This document shows positions 44,609 through 52,593 of a stretch of DNA of 64,000 bases, piece after piece. The stretch is from Phycisphaeraceae bacterium. Lineage in GTDB: Bacteria; Planctomycetota; Phycisphaerae; Phycisphaerales; SM1A02. Below the pieces are notes generated by a model, which was given only the letters and a program-made list of their open reading frames with translations, did not search any database and was not told the DNA's origin. Each line of letters begins with the position of its first letter. The first letter of the stretch is position 1. The position numbers were made by a program, and so were the translations under genes. The stretch covers positions 1 to 64,000 of the forward strand of contig JAHBWY010000002.1 in the NCBI GenBank assembly GCA_019636735.1, given 5' to 3'.

Positions 44609-45965
44609 TGGCCGCCATCGAGAAGTAAATCACGACGCCGGTGACATCGACCAGGGTCGCGACGAACGGGGCGGAGCTCGTTGCTGGGTCGAGCCTGAAT
44701 GCGCGCAGAATGAACGGAAGCATGCTTCCGCACAGCGTGCCGTAGGTCACGACCCCGAGGAGACTGGCCCAGACCGTCAGCCCGAGGAGATAGGCGTACT
44801 CCGGATAGTTGATCAGGCCGAGCCACTGCCAGAGCATCACGAGCAGGAAGCCGATGAAGCCGAGCCAGAGCCCCATGACGGCACCTGAGGCGATCTCCCG
44901 TCGCGCGACCGTCCACCATTCACGAGTCGAAATCTCCGAGAGCGCCAGCGCTCGAACGATCAGCGTGGACGCCTGCGATCCGGAGTTTCCGCCGCTCGCA
45001 ATGATGAGCGGCAGGAAGAGCGCGAGCGCGACGGCTGCGGCAATCTCACTCTCGAAACGGGCCATGGCGCCGGCCGTCATCATCTGGCCGAGGAAGAGGA
45101 ACGACAGCCAGAACGCGCGCTTGCGAAGAAGGGTGACGAACGGCGTGCGGATGTAGGGGGTGTCGATCGCCTCCATGCCGCCGATCTTGTAGATGTCCTC
45201 GGTCGCTTCGCGCCGCGCGACATCCATCACATCGTCAACGGTGATGATGCCGAGCATGCATCCCTGGTCATCCACGACCGGCAGGGCCACGCGGTCGTAC
45301 TTCTCGAACGCGCGCACCACTTCCTCGCGGTCGATCTTCGCCGGAATGGAGACGACATTCCGTTCGACGATGTCTCCCACCAGCGCATCCGGAGACGCGC
45401 GGACCAGTGTTGCCAGCCTGATGTCGTGGAGCAGTCGCCCGGCGTGGTCCACCACATAGAGCACATTGAGCGTCTCTGTGGTCCGAGGAGTCCGGCGCAA
45501 CTGATCGATGGCCTGCTGGGCGGTGAGGTCGGGCCGCATGGCCACGAACTCCGGGGTCATGAAGTGACCCGCAGTGTCCGGCGGATAGTTGAGGAGTTGA
45601 CGCGTCTCCTTCAACTGGCGCGGGTCAAGTGACTCCATCAGGCGCCGCGTGACCTCGCCCGGCAACTCATCGAGAAGTTGCACGCGATCGTCGGGGGTCA
45701 TCGCGTTGAGGATGTCGCGCGTCTGCTCACTGGAGAGCGAGGTGATCAACTCCTCCTGTCGCTCAAGCGGCAGATAGCTGAAGACCTGCGCAGCGCGGTC
45801 GCGAGGCAGAAGCCTGAAGATGACCCCTTCATCGTGCTCCGGAAGGTCGATGAGAATCTCGGCCACATCCTGCTCGGGAAGCGCGGCGAGGATCTCGCGC
45901 AACTCATCCCACGCCTTGCGGTGGATGAGATCCTCAAGGTCGGATTGGACGAGGTGACCGATCAC
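44583..45965 (-). CDS. mgtE: Magnesium transporter MgtE
   Basis: 460 residues with a GTG start at 45965. MgtE N domain (about 25-130), two CBS domains (about 140-260, 'FMTPEFVAMRPDLTAQQAIDQL' and 'IVERNVVSIPAKIDREEVV'), then five membrane helices (about 290-460) with the pore segment 'ASGGNSGSQASTLIVRALAL'. Mg2+ uptake channel gated by Mg2+ binding to the CBS region. It is 25 nt downstream of mscL on the same strand, so probably cotranscribed. Confidence 0.96.
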   Translation of the reverse strand: MIGHLVQSDLEDLIHRKAWDELREILAALPEQDVAEILIDLPEHDEGVIFRLLPRDRAAQVFSYLPLERQEELITSLSSEQTRDILNAMTPDDRVQLLDELPGEVTRRLMESLDPRQLKETRQLLNYPPDTAGHFMTPEFVAMRPDLTAQQAIDQLRRTPRTTETLNVLYVVDHAGRLLHDIRLATLVRASPDALVGDIVERNVVSIPAKIDREEVVRAFEKYDRVALPVVDDQGCMLGIITVDDVMDVARREATEDIYKIGGMEAIDTPYIRTPFVTLLRKRAFWLSFLFLGQMMTAGAMARFESEIAAAVALALFLPLIIASGGNSGSQASTLIVRALALSEISTREWWTVARREIASGAVMGLWLGFIGFLLVMLWQWLGLINYPEYAYLLGLTVWASLLGVVTYGTLCGSMLPFILRAFRLDPATSSAPFVATLVDVTGVVIYFSMAAIILRGTIL

Positions 45966-45990
45966 GGCAACGACTCGCTGGAGCGCCGGC

Positions 45991-46362
45991 TCAGGTCTTC
46001 GGCTCGGCGGCGGCAGATCCGCGGAGCGACATGACCCTGGTCATGGCCTTGATGGCGATGAAGGCGCTGAACGCCACGATGATGAACTCGATGAGCGTGT
46101 TCAGGAAGGCGCCGTATCGAACGGCGACCAGCGGAATGGCCTTGCCGGTCTCGGGGTCCGTGCTGGCCGCCTGAAGAACCCAGGCCAGGTCGCGGAAGTC
46201 CACGCCACCGATGGCCATGCCCAGCGGGGGCATCATGATGTCATTCACGATCGACTGGACGATCTTGTTGAACGCGGCGCCGACCACCAGCCCCACCGCC
46301 ATGTCGATGGCGTTCCCCTTGACAGCGAACTCGCGGAACTCCTTGATGAAGTTGCCAATCAT
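45991..46362 (-). CDS. mscL: Large-conductance mechanosensitive channel MscL
   Basis: 123 residues, normal MscL size. 'FIKEFREFAVKGNAIDMAVGLVVGAAFNKIV' is the N-terminal helix and first membrane helix, and the second membrane helix is 'GAFLNTLIEFIIVAFSAFIAIKAM'. AGAGGAG precedes the ATG. Opens under hypo-osmotic stress. A cluster of palindromes lies 29-57 bp upstream. Confidence 0.97.
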   Translation of the reverse strand: MIGNFIKEFREFAVKGNAIDMAVGLVVGAAFNKIVQSIVNDIMMPPLGMAIGGVDFRDLAWVLQAASTDPETGKAIPLVAVRYGAFLNTLIEFIIVAFSAFIAIKAMTRVMSLRGSAAAEPKT

Positions 46363-46390
46363 GATGCTCTCCTCTGGCGTGCTCGCTGGC

Positions 46391-46419
46391 GCACCACATG
46401 GTGCACCACGCGGTGCACC
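46391..46419. promoter_or_regulatory. Palindrome cluster upstream of mscL
   Basis: GCACCA-CA-TGGTGC (46391-46404) overlaps a self-complementary GGTGCACC (46400-46407), and a second GGTGCACC follows at 46412-46419, 12 bp away. The set sits between the MFS stop codon and mscL. It could be a repressor site for mscL-mgtE or fold as RNA hairpins. Confidence 0.45.
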
Positions 46420-46443
46420 TCGCCGCCACGACGCGGTCGGAGC

Positions 46444-47769
46444 TTACCGTCCGGTCGTCGTCCCGACGGGCGCGGCGACGGAGTCAAGGGCCGGATCCAC
46501 ACTTCGAAGATCGCGCAGTCGGCGGAGTGCAGGGAAGCAGATCGCGACGCCTGCGACAACGAGCAGAGTGCCAATCCCGCCCGAGACGACCGAGATCACC
46601 GGAGTGAACCAGTAGGCCACGAGGCCGCTCTCAAAGGCGCCAAGTTCATTGCTGCACTCGATGAAGACCGTGTTCACGGCGCTCACGCGCCCCCGGAGCG
46701 AGTTGGGGGTGCGCGCCTGCACCAGGACATGCCTGATGATGACGCTCACATTGTCGACGGCGCCGCCAAGCCCCAGCAGCAGAATTGAGAGAGTCAGCGA
46801 GGTCGAGAGGCCGAATCCGATGATGGTGATCCCGAAGGCGGCCACCGACGCGAGGAGCATCGGACCGGCGGGGGAGAGACGAGGCTTCGTGGCCAGCAGC
46901 AGCGCCATGACGATCGCGCCCGCGTTCGGCGCCGATCGAAGCAGTCCGTAACCGAGGGGTCCAGCTCCGAGCACCTCGTCGGCGAAGTAGGGGAGGAGCG
47001 CCGTCGCCCCACCGAAGAGCACGGCGAGCATGTCGAGCGTGATGGCTCCGAAGATGACCCGCTCGCGGACGATGTGTCCGAGCCCCGCGACCATGGTTCG
47101 TGCGGTGAAGGGCACCTTGACCGCCGCCGCCGGCCGTGGCACGAGCGCGACCGCCGTCACGGAGAAGACGCCGCACAGGACGGCGCTCGTGACATAGACC
47201 CAGGCGGTCTCACCGGAGAGGGCGATCATGCCCGCCGCAAGAAGGGGACCGGCCAATGCCGCGAACTGAAAGATCGCCCCGTTGATCGTCACGGCGTTCT
47301 CGAAGCGTCTCGGAGGGACGAGCATCGGCAGAAGCGCCGCGCGGGCCGGGCCGTTGAAGGCGCGGACCGCTCCGGAGAGCATCATCAGCAGCAGGAGCAT
47401 CCAGTTGGGGCCATGCAGCCATGCGTTGAGTGCGAAGCCCGCGGCGCAAAGAGCAAAGAGCGCCTGCGTCACGAAGAGCACACGACGCCGGCTCACGATG
47501 TCCGCGAGGTGACCCGCGGGGAGTGCGAGCACGATCACAGGAAGCGCTCGCGCCAGCCCGGCGAGTCCCAGCCAGAGCGGGCTTTGCGTGCGCTCCCAGA
47601 TTTCCCAGAGGACGGCTGCGGCAAGCATCTGGAGCCCGGTGCTTCCGCAGATGAAACCGAGAGAGAAGAGGCGATAGTTCCGATTCCTCAGCGCGGAGAA
47701 GAATGGAGGGCGCCGCGTGGAAGGGCGGTGTCCTCGCGAGCGGCGATGCGTCGATCGCGGGTTCGTCAT
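46444..47769 (-). CDS. MFS transporter (EntS-like exporter family)
   Basis: 441 residues from the ATG at 47769. After a basic leader (about 25 residues) twelve hydrophobic segments follow; 'FFSALRNRNYRLFSLGFICGSTGLQM' begins the first, and 'PAGHLADIVSRRRVLFVTQ' is the MFS loop 2-3 motif. 'NGPARAALLPMLVPPRRFENAVTINGAIFQ' is characteristic of the enterobactin-exporter-like group. Substrate unknown. Its ATG overlaps the oxidoreductase stop by one base (TGATG), so the two genes are coupled. Confidence 0.9.
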   Translation of the reverse strand: MTNPRSTHRRSRGHRPSTRRPPFFSALRNRNYRLFSLGFICGSTGLQMLAAAVLWEIWERTQSPLWLGLAGLARALPVIVLALPAGHLADIVSRRRVLFVTQALFALCAAGFALNAWLHGPNWMLLLLMMLSGAVRAFNGPARAALLPMLVPPRRFENAVTINGAIFQFAALAGPLLAAGMIALSGETAWVYVTSAVLCGVFSVTAVALVPRPAAAVKVPFTARTMVAGLGHIVRERVIFGAITLDMLAVLFGGATALLPYFADEVLGAGPLGYGLLRSAPNAGAIVMALLLATKPRLSPAGPMLLASVAAFGITIIGFGLSTSLTLSILLLGLGGAVDNVSVIIRHVLVQARTPNSLRGRVSAVNTVFIECSNELGAFESGLVAYWFTPVISVVSGGIGTLLVVAGVAICFPALRRLRDLRSVDPALDSVAAPVGTTTGR

Positions 47770-48929
47770 CAGACGCCGACGGCCCACGCGTAGGGCGGCG
47801 GGCAGTGAGGCAGCTCACCCAGCGCCCGTGCGGCGCGCCAGGGAAAGCGTGGATCACGAAGCGCACCGCGACCCAGGAGAATGCCGTCGGCGGAGCCCTC
47901 GGCAAGTGTGCGCTCGGCGAGGTGCGGTTCGTCGAGTTCGCCGACGGCGAAGACCGCAACGGTGGTGTGGGGATCGGCGGCGTGCAGCGCGGCGCGGACG
48001 GCGCGGGCGTGCGGCACCAGCCATCCGGGGCTCGCCGCAGGCGAGACCGGAGCATTGCCCGCGGTCGAGATGCTCACGAGATCGACCCCGCGCGCAGCAA
48101 CCTCGCAGGCGAAGACACCCGCATCGTCGATCGTCCATCCGCCGTCCGCCCAGTCGGAGCCGCCGAAGCGGATTCCAAGCGCCCGATCATGCGGCCAGAC
48201 GCTCCGCACTCGCTCGACGACCTCGAGCGGAAAGCGCATGCGCGCCTCGAGTGAACCGCCGTATCGATCGCGACGCTGATTGGCGAGCGGCGAGAGGAAG
48301 CTCGCCAGCAGGTAGCCATGCGCCGCGTGAACTTCGCAGTAGTCGAAGCCGATGCGAGCGGCTCGCTCCGCACTCTCGGCGAAGGCGCGAGCGATGCGGT
48401 CGAGATCGTCCATAGTCATTTCCACTGGTGGCGGGAGCGTGTTGAAGGCGATTGCGCTCGGCCCGATGGCCTGCCATCCGCCACTCTCTCGCGCAATGTG
48501 CCCTCGGGGACCTCCGAGGAATGGACGATGCGTGCCCGCCTTGCGACCCGCGTGGGCGATCTGAATGCCGAGAGGAGCATCGCTCACGGCGCGCACCCGC
48601 GCGACAGTGGTTGCCAGGGCGCGCTCCTGTGCATCGCCCCAGAGTCCGACGCAATGAGGCGTGATGCGCCCTTCCGGTGCAACCCCGGTGGCTTCCATCG
48701 TGACCAGTCCGAAGCCGCCACATGCGAAAGTCGACAAGTGGGCGGCATGCCAGTCGGTGGTGCACCCATCGATCGCCATGTACTGGCACATTGGCGCAAG
48801 CGCCACGCGGGAGGGCAGCGTGACACCGCGAAGCTTGAGCGGTGTGAGCAGCTTCGCGCGGGGAGCGAGGGGCGGCGAATCTGATTCCACCGGGAGCCGG
48901 GGCGAGGCGGCGGAGCGGTCGGCTGGCAT
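47769..48929 (-). CDS. Old-yellow-enzyme family NADH:flavin oxidoreductase (YqjM-like)
   Basis: 386 residues. TIM-barrel OYE with 'VALAPMCQYMAIDG' (FMN site, Cys of the YqjM subgroup), 'IQIAHAGRKA', 'EVHAAHGYLLASFLSPLAN' and 'RDRYGGSLEARMRF'. YqjM-type enzymes reduce activated C=C bonds of enones. A TAGTGT hexamer ends 6 nt before the ATG, without a Shine-Dalgarno. It is followed by the coupled MFS gene, and the TM2 gene is divergent. Confidence 0.94.
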   Translation of the reverse strand: MPADRSAASPRLPVESDSPPLAPRAKLLTPLKLRGVTLPSRVALAPMCQYMAIDGCTTDWHAAHLSTFACGGFGLVTMEATGVAPEGRITPHCVGLWGDAQERALATTVARVRAVSDAPLGIQIAHAGRKAGTHRPFLGGPRGHIARESGGWQAIGPSAIAFNTLPPPVEMTMDDLDRIARAFAESAERAARIGFDYCEVHAAHGYLLASFLSPLANQRRDRYGGSLEARMRFPLEVVERVRSVWPHDRALGIRFGGSDWADGGWTIDDAGVFACEVAARGVDLVSISTAGNAPVSPAASPGWLVPHARAVRAALHAADPHTTVAVFAVGELDEPHLAERTLAEGSADGILLGRGALRDPRFPWRAARALGELPHCPPPYAWAVGV

Positions 48930-48935
48930 GCGAGC

Positions 48936-48956
48936 ACACTACCGGCGCGGTAGAAT
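48936..48956. promoter_or_regulatory. Divergent -10 elements of the oxidoreductase and TM2 genes
   Basis: On the minus strand TAGTGT (48941-48936) ends 6 nt before the oxidoreductase ATG. On the plus strand TAGAAT (48951-48956) ends 7 nt before the TM2 ATG. Neither gene has a Shine-Dalgarno. The two starts are only 34 nt apart, so the promoters overlap and the polymerases would compete. Confidence 0.45.
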
Positions 48957-48963
48957 TCCGTTC

Positions 48964-49233
48964 ATGAGCCAAATCTCCTCTGGTGGGCCAGGCGGTGCTC
49001 CGCAGGACAACAAGAAGGTTCTCGCGGGCGTCTTGGGCATTGTGTTGGGATCCCTCGGACTTCACCGCTTCGTGCTCGGCGATGTGAGTGGCGGGATCAT
49101 CAGAATCGTGATCTCCGCGGTCACCTGCGGTGCCGGTGGATTGATCGGTTTCATTGAGGGAATCATCTACCTCACGAAGTCCGATCAGGACTTCTATCAG
49201 ACCTATCAGGTCGAGAAGAAAGCCTGGTTCTGA
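48964..49233 (+). CDS. TM2-domain membrane protein
   Basis: 89 residues. A Gly/Ser-rich leader (1-17), then the TM2 domain: first helix 'VLAGVLGIVLGSLGLHRFVLG' with the G-xx-G-x-HRF-x-LG signature, and a second helix ending 'GFIEGIIYLT' (a D/E-G turn as in the family). The tail has 'DQDFYQTYQVEKKAWF'. Function of TM2 proteins in bacteria is poorly known. Likely leaderless, see the -10 at 48951-48956. Confidence 0.88.
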   Translation: MSQISSGGPGGAPQDNKKVLAGVLGIVLGSLGLHRFVLGDVSGGIIRIVISAVTCGAGGLIGFIEGIIYLTKSDQDFYQTYQVEKKAWF

Positions 49234-49411
49234 CCGGCGTGACGCATCGCGGATGAACGCCGCCGCGTTGCGGTGACACGAAGGTTCGATTGGGCGCGGC
49301 CCATGGCGGTTCCCACGGCAATCTCGCCGCGCGGCGACTTGCAGAAGGGAGTGGTCAGGACCGTCCGTCTGGCCCCCGCCAATGCGGGCCAAGCCGCAAA
49401 AGACGCACCGC

Positions 49412-49440
49412 TTGAGGCGCCGCCGCCGCCGGGGTACATT
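49412..49440 (+). promoter_or_regulatory. Promoter of tRNA-Val
   Basis: TTGAGG (49412-49417), 17-bp spacer, TACATT (49435-49440). The expected start near 49447 leaves a 5' leader of about 7 nt before the mature tRNA. This is the best -35/-10 pair in the window and supports TANNNT as the local -10 form. Confidence 0.7.
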
Positions 49441-49453
49441 CTTGTGTTCGATC

Positions 49454-49527
49454 GGGCGTTTAGCTCAGCTGGCTAGAGCGTGCGGATCACACCCGCAAGG
49501 TCGAGGGTTCGAGTCCCCCAACGCCCA
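49454..49527 (+). tRNA. tRNA-Val (anticodon CAC)
   Basis: 74 nt. Acceptor stem GGGCGTT/AACGCCC, D arm GCTC...GAGC, anticodon stem TGCGG/CCGCA with loop ATCACAC (anticodon CAC at 49488-49490), variable loop AGGTC, T arm GAGGG-TTCGAGT-CCCCC with one A-C mismatch (second pair), discriminator A. CCA is not encoded. Decodes GUG. A mobile-element remnant begins 15 nt downstream. Confidence 0.93.
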
Positions 49528-49542
49528 TTCCGCCCGGTGAAA

Positions 49543-52317
49543 TCATCGCCTCGGTTGCCGGGCCTCGCGCATCTGCCGCGGGAGCATCGGCACCCACGGC
49601 GCATCCAGATACGCCGAGCCGGTGTTCGAGATGCGCAGTCCGCGCGGGAGCGGCATGCCCCGTTGCGAGACTGCTCGGATCGCCGCCTTGACGCCCTTCA
49701 CTACATCTGATCGCAGCGGGTCCCTTGACTTCTTCAGTTGCCGGCGTAGACTCTGGACAATAGCCCCGCGGATTTGCTTGGCCCCGGCCAGCTCATCCAG
49801 CGGGGCTTGCTTTTTGGGGTAGCGGATCTGCACTGGCTTGCCGGATCTTGAATCGACAACGAAGTGCACGGGGATCAGCAGGCCATTGTGATCGAGCATC
49901 ACGCCGAGGCGGTCATTGCGACCGGCCAACGGCTTCGCATGCGCGAACGCCGCGCCCAACTGCTCCTGGGACAACTCCGGCACCATCTTCGCGACACCTG
50001 GGCCGATCGGGTTCTCGCGGTCGGCCGCCAGCGTGAGCGCCGACAGGTCCACGATCTGGATCCCCTGATCGGTCGCTCGGCTGAACAGAAGAGAGTGATC
50101 CGTGGCGGCTTGCCGGACCGCCTCGGCCCTGGCTTCCGGGCCGGCGTCCTGGTCGTAGTGGTAGACCGGCACGCCGGCGGGCCCGAGGATCTCGCTGACC
50201 GTCGCCGCATAGTGCGCTGGCGCCACTGCCGCCTTGGACTCTCGCAGCGGCACGGCACGCAATGGCTTGACCTCGAAGTATTCCGTCGGCGCTGCCGCAA
50301 CCTCCTGGAGCAACTGCCTGGCCTCGGCCATCTGCTCCGGCGGGACACTCACCCAATCCGGCTTGCGACCACGCGCAATCTCGGCCAGCACTTCCATCGC
50401 CGCGTCGTAGTACCCGAAGCGATCTGCGGCGCTGGGAGCGCTCCACGCCGGCCATTGCGCACGCAGTCCATCCGCCCACTGGAAGAAGCGAGCATTCATC
50501 TGTTCCTTGACGCCGTCCTTGCCGATGATCGCGGCCTCCGGCATGAGCCTCGCGCGCTGGGCTTGCACCGCCCGCTTGCTGCGCAGACGGTTGGAGACCA
50601 GCGCCCTGATCGGTTCCATGCCGAAGATGCTCATGCCGTCCGAGCCGCGCAGGTTGCGCTTCATGGCGCGGACGACGCGCTCGAGCGTGTGCGGCTCCTC
50701 CCGCCTGTTCCCCGCGACACTCTCCCGGATGATGCGCTCGTTCGTGATGATGTTGCCGAACCGGCGTTCCGCCCAGGCGCGAAGCTCGTCATAGAGCCCT
50801 TCACCCGCCCGAATCCGCTGATCGACCGCGGCACGCCGGTTCGATTCGCCGGCGAGGTCCGGCGCGCGATTGGTGTCACGCAGGAACGCCAGGCGTACCG
50901 CAGTGTCGTCCGTAAACGCCTCGATCCCCTTGCGGCGCACATCCGCCTCGTCGAAGTCCATCCAAGCCTTGCCGGTGAGCTCCGTCTGCGCCTCTCGCAG
51001 CGATTCGAATGCCGCCATGAGCTGCGGACGGCTCACGGTGTAAGTCACCTGCGGATACCGCGGTGAATAGATGTCCGCGTCGAAGGTGTGCGTGTCGCTG
51101 CGATCGAGAAGGCTCGGATCCGCGAGGAGTGCGAGCTCCCCGAAGTCCGTGATCGGAGCATCATCGCGCGTCACCGCGAGGCTCGGCACCGGCAGGCCAC
51201 CCATCCGCGCCGCATGGCGCAGGTTGGCGAGCGTGAGGTTGTGCAACAACAGCAGCCCGGGGGCGTCGGACAGCCGCGAGAACTGCACCGCCGATGCATC
51301 GCCGTCATCCGCCCGCCCGGCGTGGTCGGGCGTGCTGAACCGCCATGTCGCAGGGTCTCCCAGCGACTGCACCATGCGCTCCGGCAGGCGCTCGAGCAGC
51401 GCCGCAGCGACAGCCTGCTCGAACGGCTGCGGCTCGGGACTGAACACGCTGGTGCCGGACATGTCCACGATCGAGCCGATGGCCGACGCGAACACGCGCG
51501 GCCCCAGCTTGTCCGCGGCGTAGGCCAGTGTCGCCACCACCGGGTCGCCGTGCCATGGTGGCCTCGAGATGGCACCCTGGTCCAGGTAGTAGTCCCCAGC
51601 GGGGATCCGCGACTCTTTCCAGGCGGCACGACTCGCCGCCACCCAGTACAGCGCTTGCCGTAGTTGGTCGGCCACCGGCAGCCCCTCAGCCTTGGCGGCC
51701 ATCAACCGCGGTGTAGCCGTGGCCAGCTTCGCGCGCATCGCAGGCCCGGCGCTCATGAGCGTCCCGGCGACATCCGGGCCCGTGATCGAGAGCGCCGTGA
51801 GCATCTGCTCGAGCGAGTCGACGCCGTCAGCATCGATGCGCCCGTCCTCGTCTATGAATCGAGCCGCCTCCGACTGGTTCCATGCGCCGACGGCGCGCAT
51901 CATCTCCATGAGCCGCTGATGCGACGCGACCGGCAGGGCGCGGATCGATGCGCGGAGCGTGCTGGCACCATCCTCATCCGTCACCGTTGCCGCGACGTAC
52001 CGGACGATCTCCTCCGTCAGCAAGTGCGCCCTGCTGGCCGAGTCGACCACGGCGCTCTTGCCGGCCTGCAAGCGCTCGTTCAGACTGCGTGACAGGTCAC
52101 CGGGCGCGCCGGGATCTTTGAGCATGCGCACCAGCAGCGGACGGCGCATCCCGGCCACCGCCTGCGGATCCACACCGAACTCCGCCGCCCGCGGATCGCC
52201 CTGCGGCGACACTCGGACCTCCACAAGCTGCGCGTCGCGGTCCAACGACGCGCTGGCTGCCGACGGTGGATGACTCTCCGACTCGGAATCGGAGCTGCAA
52301 CGGCACCCACGGCACAT
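49543..52317 (-). CDS. Large polyvalent protein of a phage or conjugative element, 5'-truncated
   Basis: Open frame of 924 codons. The first 18 or so (Cys/Ser-rich) are an out-of-frame reading of the neighbouring C-terminal fragment, so the real gene has lost its beginning near 52265. Residues about 105-260 resemble a DdrB-like ParB region ('DEDGRIDADGVDSLEQMLTAL'). Residues about 370-420 carry 'LHNLTLANLRHAARMGGLPV' and 'FGELALLADP', known to me from LPD/MuF-type polyvalent proteins. The C-terminus is helical and basic and ends 'GSAYLDAPWVP' plus 12-15 residues. These proteins are normally several thousand residues long and are injected or transferred with element DNA. No integrase, portal or mobilisation gene is nearby. 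The stop is 15 nt from tRNA-Val. Confidence 0.65.
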   Translation of the reverse strand: MCRGCRCSSDSESESHPPSAASASLDRDAQLVEVRVSPQGDPRAAEFGVDPQAVAGMRRPLLVRMLKDPGAPGDLSRSLNERLQAGKSAVVDSASRAHLLTEEIVRYVAATVTDEDGASTLRASIRALPVASHQRLMEMMRAVGAWNQSEAARFIDEDGRIDADGVDSLEQMLTALSITGPDVAGTLMSAGPAMRAKLATATPRLMAAKAEGLPVADQLRQALYWVAASRAAWKESRIPAGDYYLDQGAISRPPWHGDPVVATLAYAADKLGPRVFASAIGSIVDMSGTSVFSPEPQPFEQAVAAALLERLPERMVQSLGDPATWRFSTPDHAGRADDGDASAVQFSRLSDAPGLLLLHNLTLANLRHAARMGGLPVPSLAVTRDDAPITDFGELALLADPSLLDRSDTHTFDADIYSPRYPQVTYTVSRPQLMAAFESLREAQTELTGKAWMDFDEADVRRKGIEAFTDDTAVRLAFLRDTNRAPDLAGESNRRAAVDQRIRAGEGLYDELRAWAERRFGNIITNERIIRESVAGNRREEPHTLERVVRAMKRNLRGSDGMSIFGMEPIRALVSNRLRSKRAVQAQRARLMPEAAIIGKDGVKEQMNARFFQWADGLRAQWPAWSAPSAADRFGYYDAAMEVLAEIARGRKPDWVSVPPEQMAEARQLLQEVAAAPTEYFEVKPLRAVPLRESKAAVAPAHYAATVSEILGPAGVPVYHYDQDAGPEARAEAVRQAATDHSLLFSRATDQGIQIVDLSALTLAADRENPIGPGVAKMVPELSQEQLGAAFAHAKPLAGRNDRLGVMLDHNGLLIPVHFVVDSRSGKPVQIRYPKKQAPLDELAGAKQIRGAIVQSLRRQLKKSRDPLRSDVVKGVKAAIRAVSQRGMPLPRGLRISNTGSAYLDAPWVPMLPRQMREARQPRR
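49588..49810 (-). repeat. Direct repeat copy 1 (C-terminus of the polyvalent protein gene)
   Basis: 223 bp aligning without gaps to 52301-52523, offset 2713 bp, roughly three quarters identical by eye. Both encode the same reading frame (…STGSAYxDxPWVP…), so they are paralogous gene ends, diverged since duplication. Confidence 0.8.
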
Positions 52318-52523
52318 CCCGATACGCCGAGCCGGTGCTGGAGAATCGCAGACGGCTGGGCATCAGCAGGCCCCGCCGCTCCAATCCTCGAATCACCGCC
52401 TTGACGCCCGCCGCAACTTCTGGCGTGAGACGGTCCCTTGACTTGTCCAGTTGCCGGATTAGACTCCGGCCAATAGCCCCGCGGCTGCGCTTGGCTTCGG
52501 CTGACGCACCACGCGGGGCTTGT
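52290..52523 (-). pseudogene. Orphan C-terminal fragment of a second polyvalent protein gene
   Basis: On the minus strand the frame reads 'SRGAIGRSLIRQLDKSRDRL' ... 'VKAVIRGLERRGLLMPSRLRF', then 'SSTGSAYRDVPWVP', clearly homologous to the C-terminus of the intact copy next door. It runs into unrelated sequence of the neighbour without its own stop at the homologous place. No beginning is present. 52301-52523 is copy 2 of the 223-bp direct repeat. Confidence 0.75.
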
Positions 52524-52593
52524 TTGTGCGCTCACCCAACTCGCGGGCGCGTTGACTCAGAGGATTTTCTTGGGGGGCTTCGGCCGTCATGGC

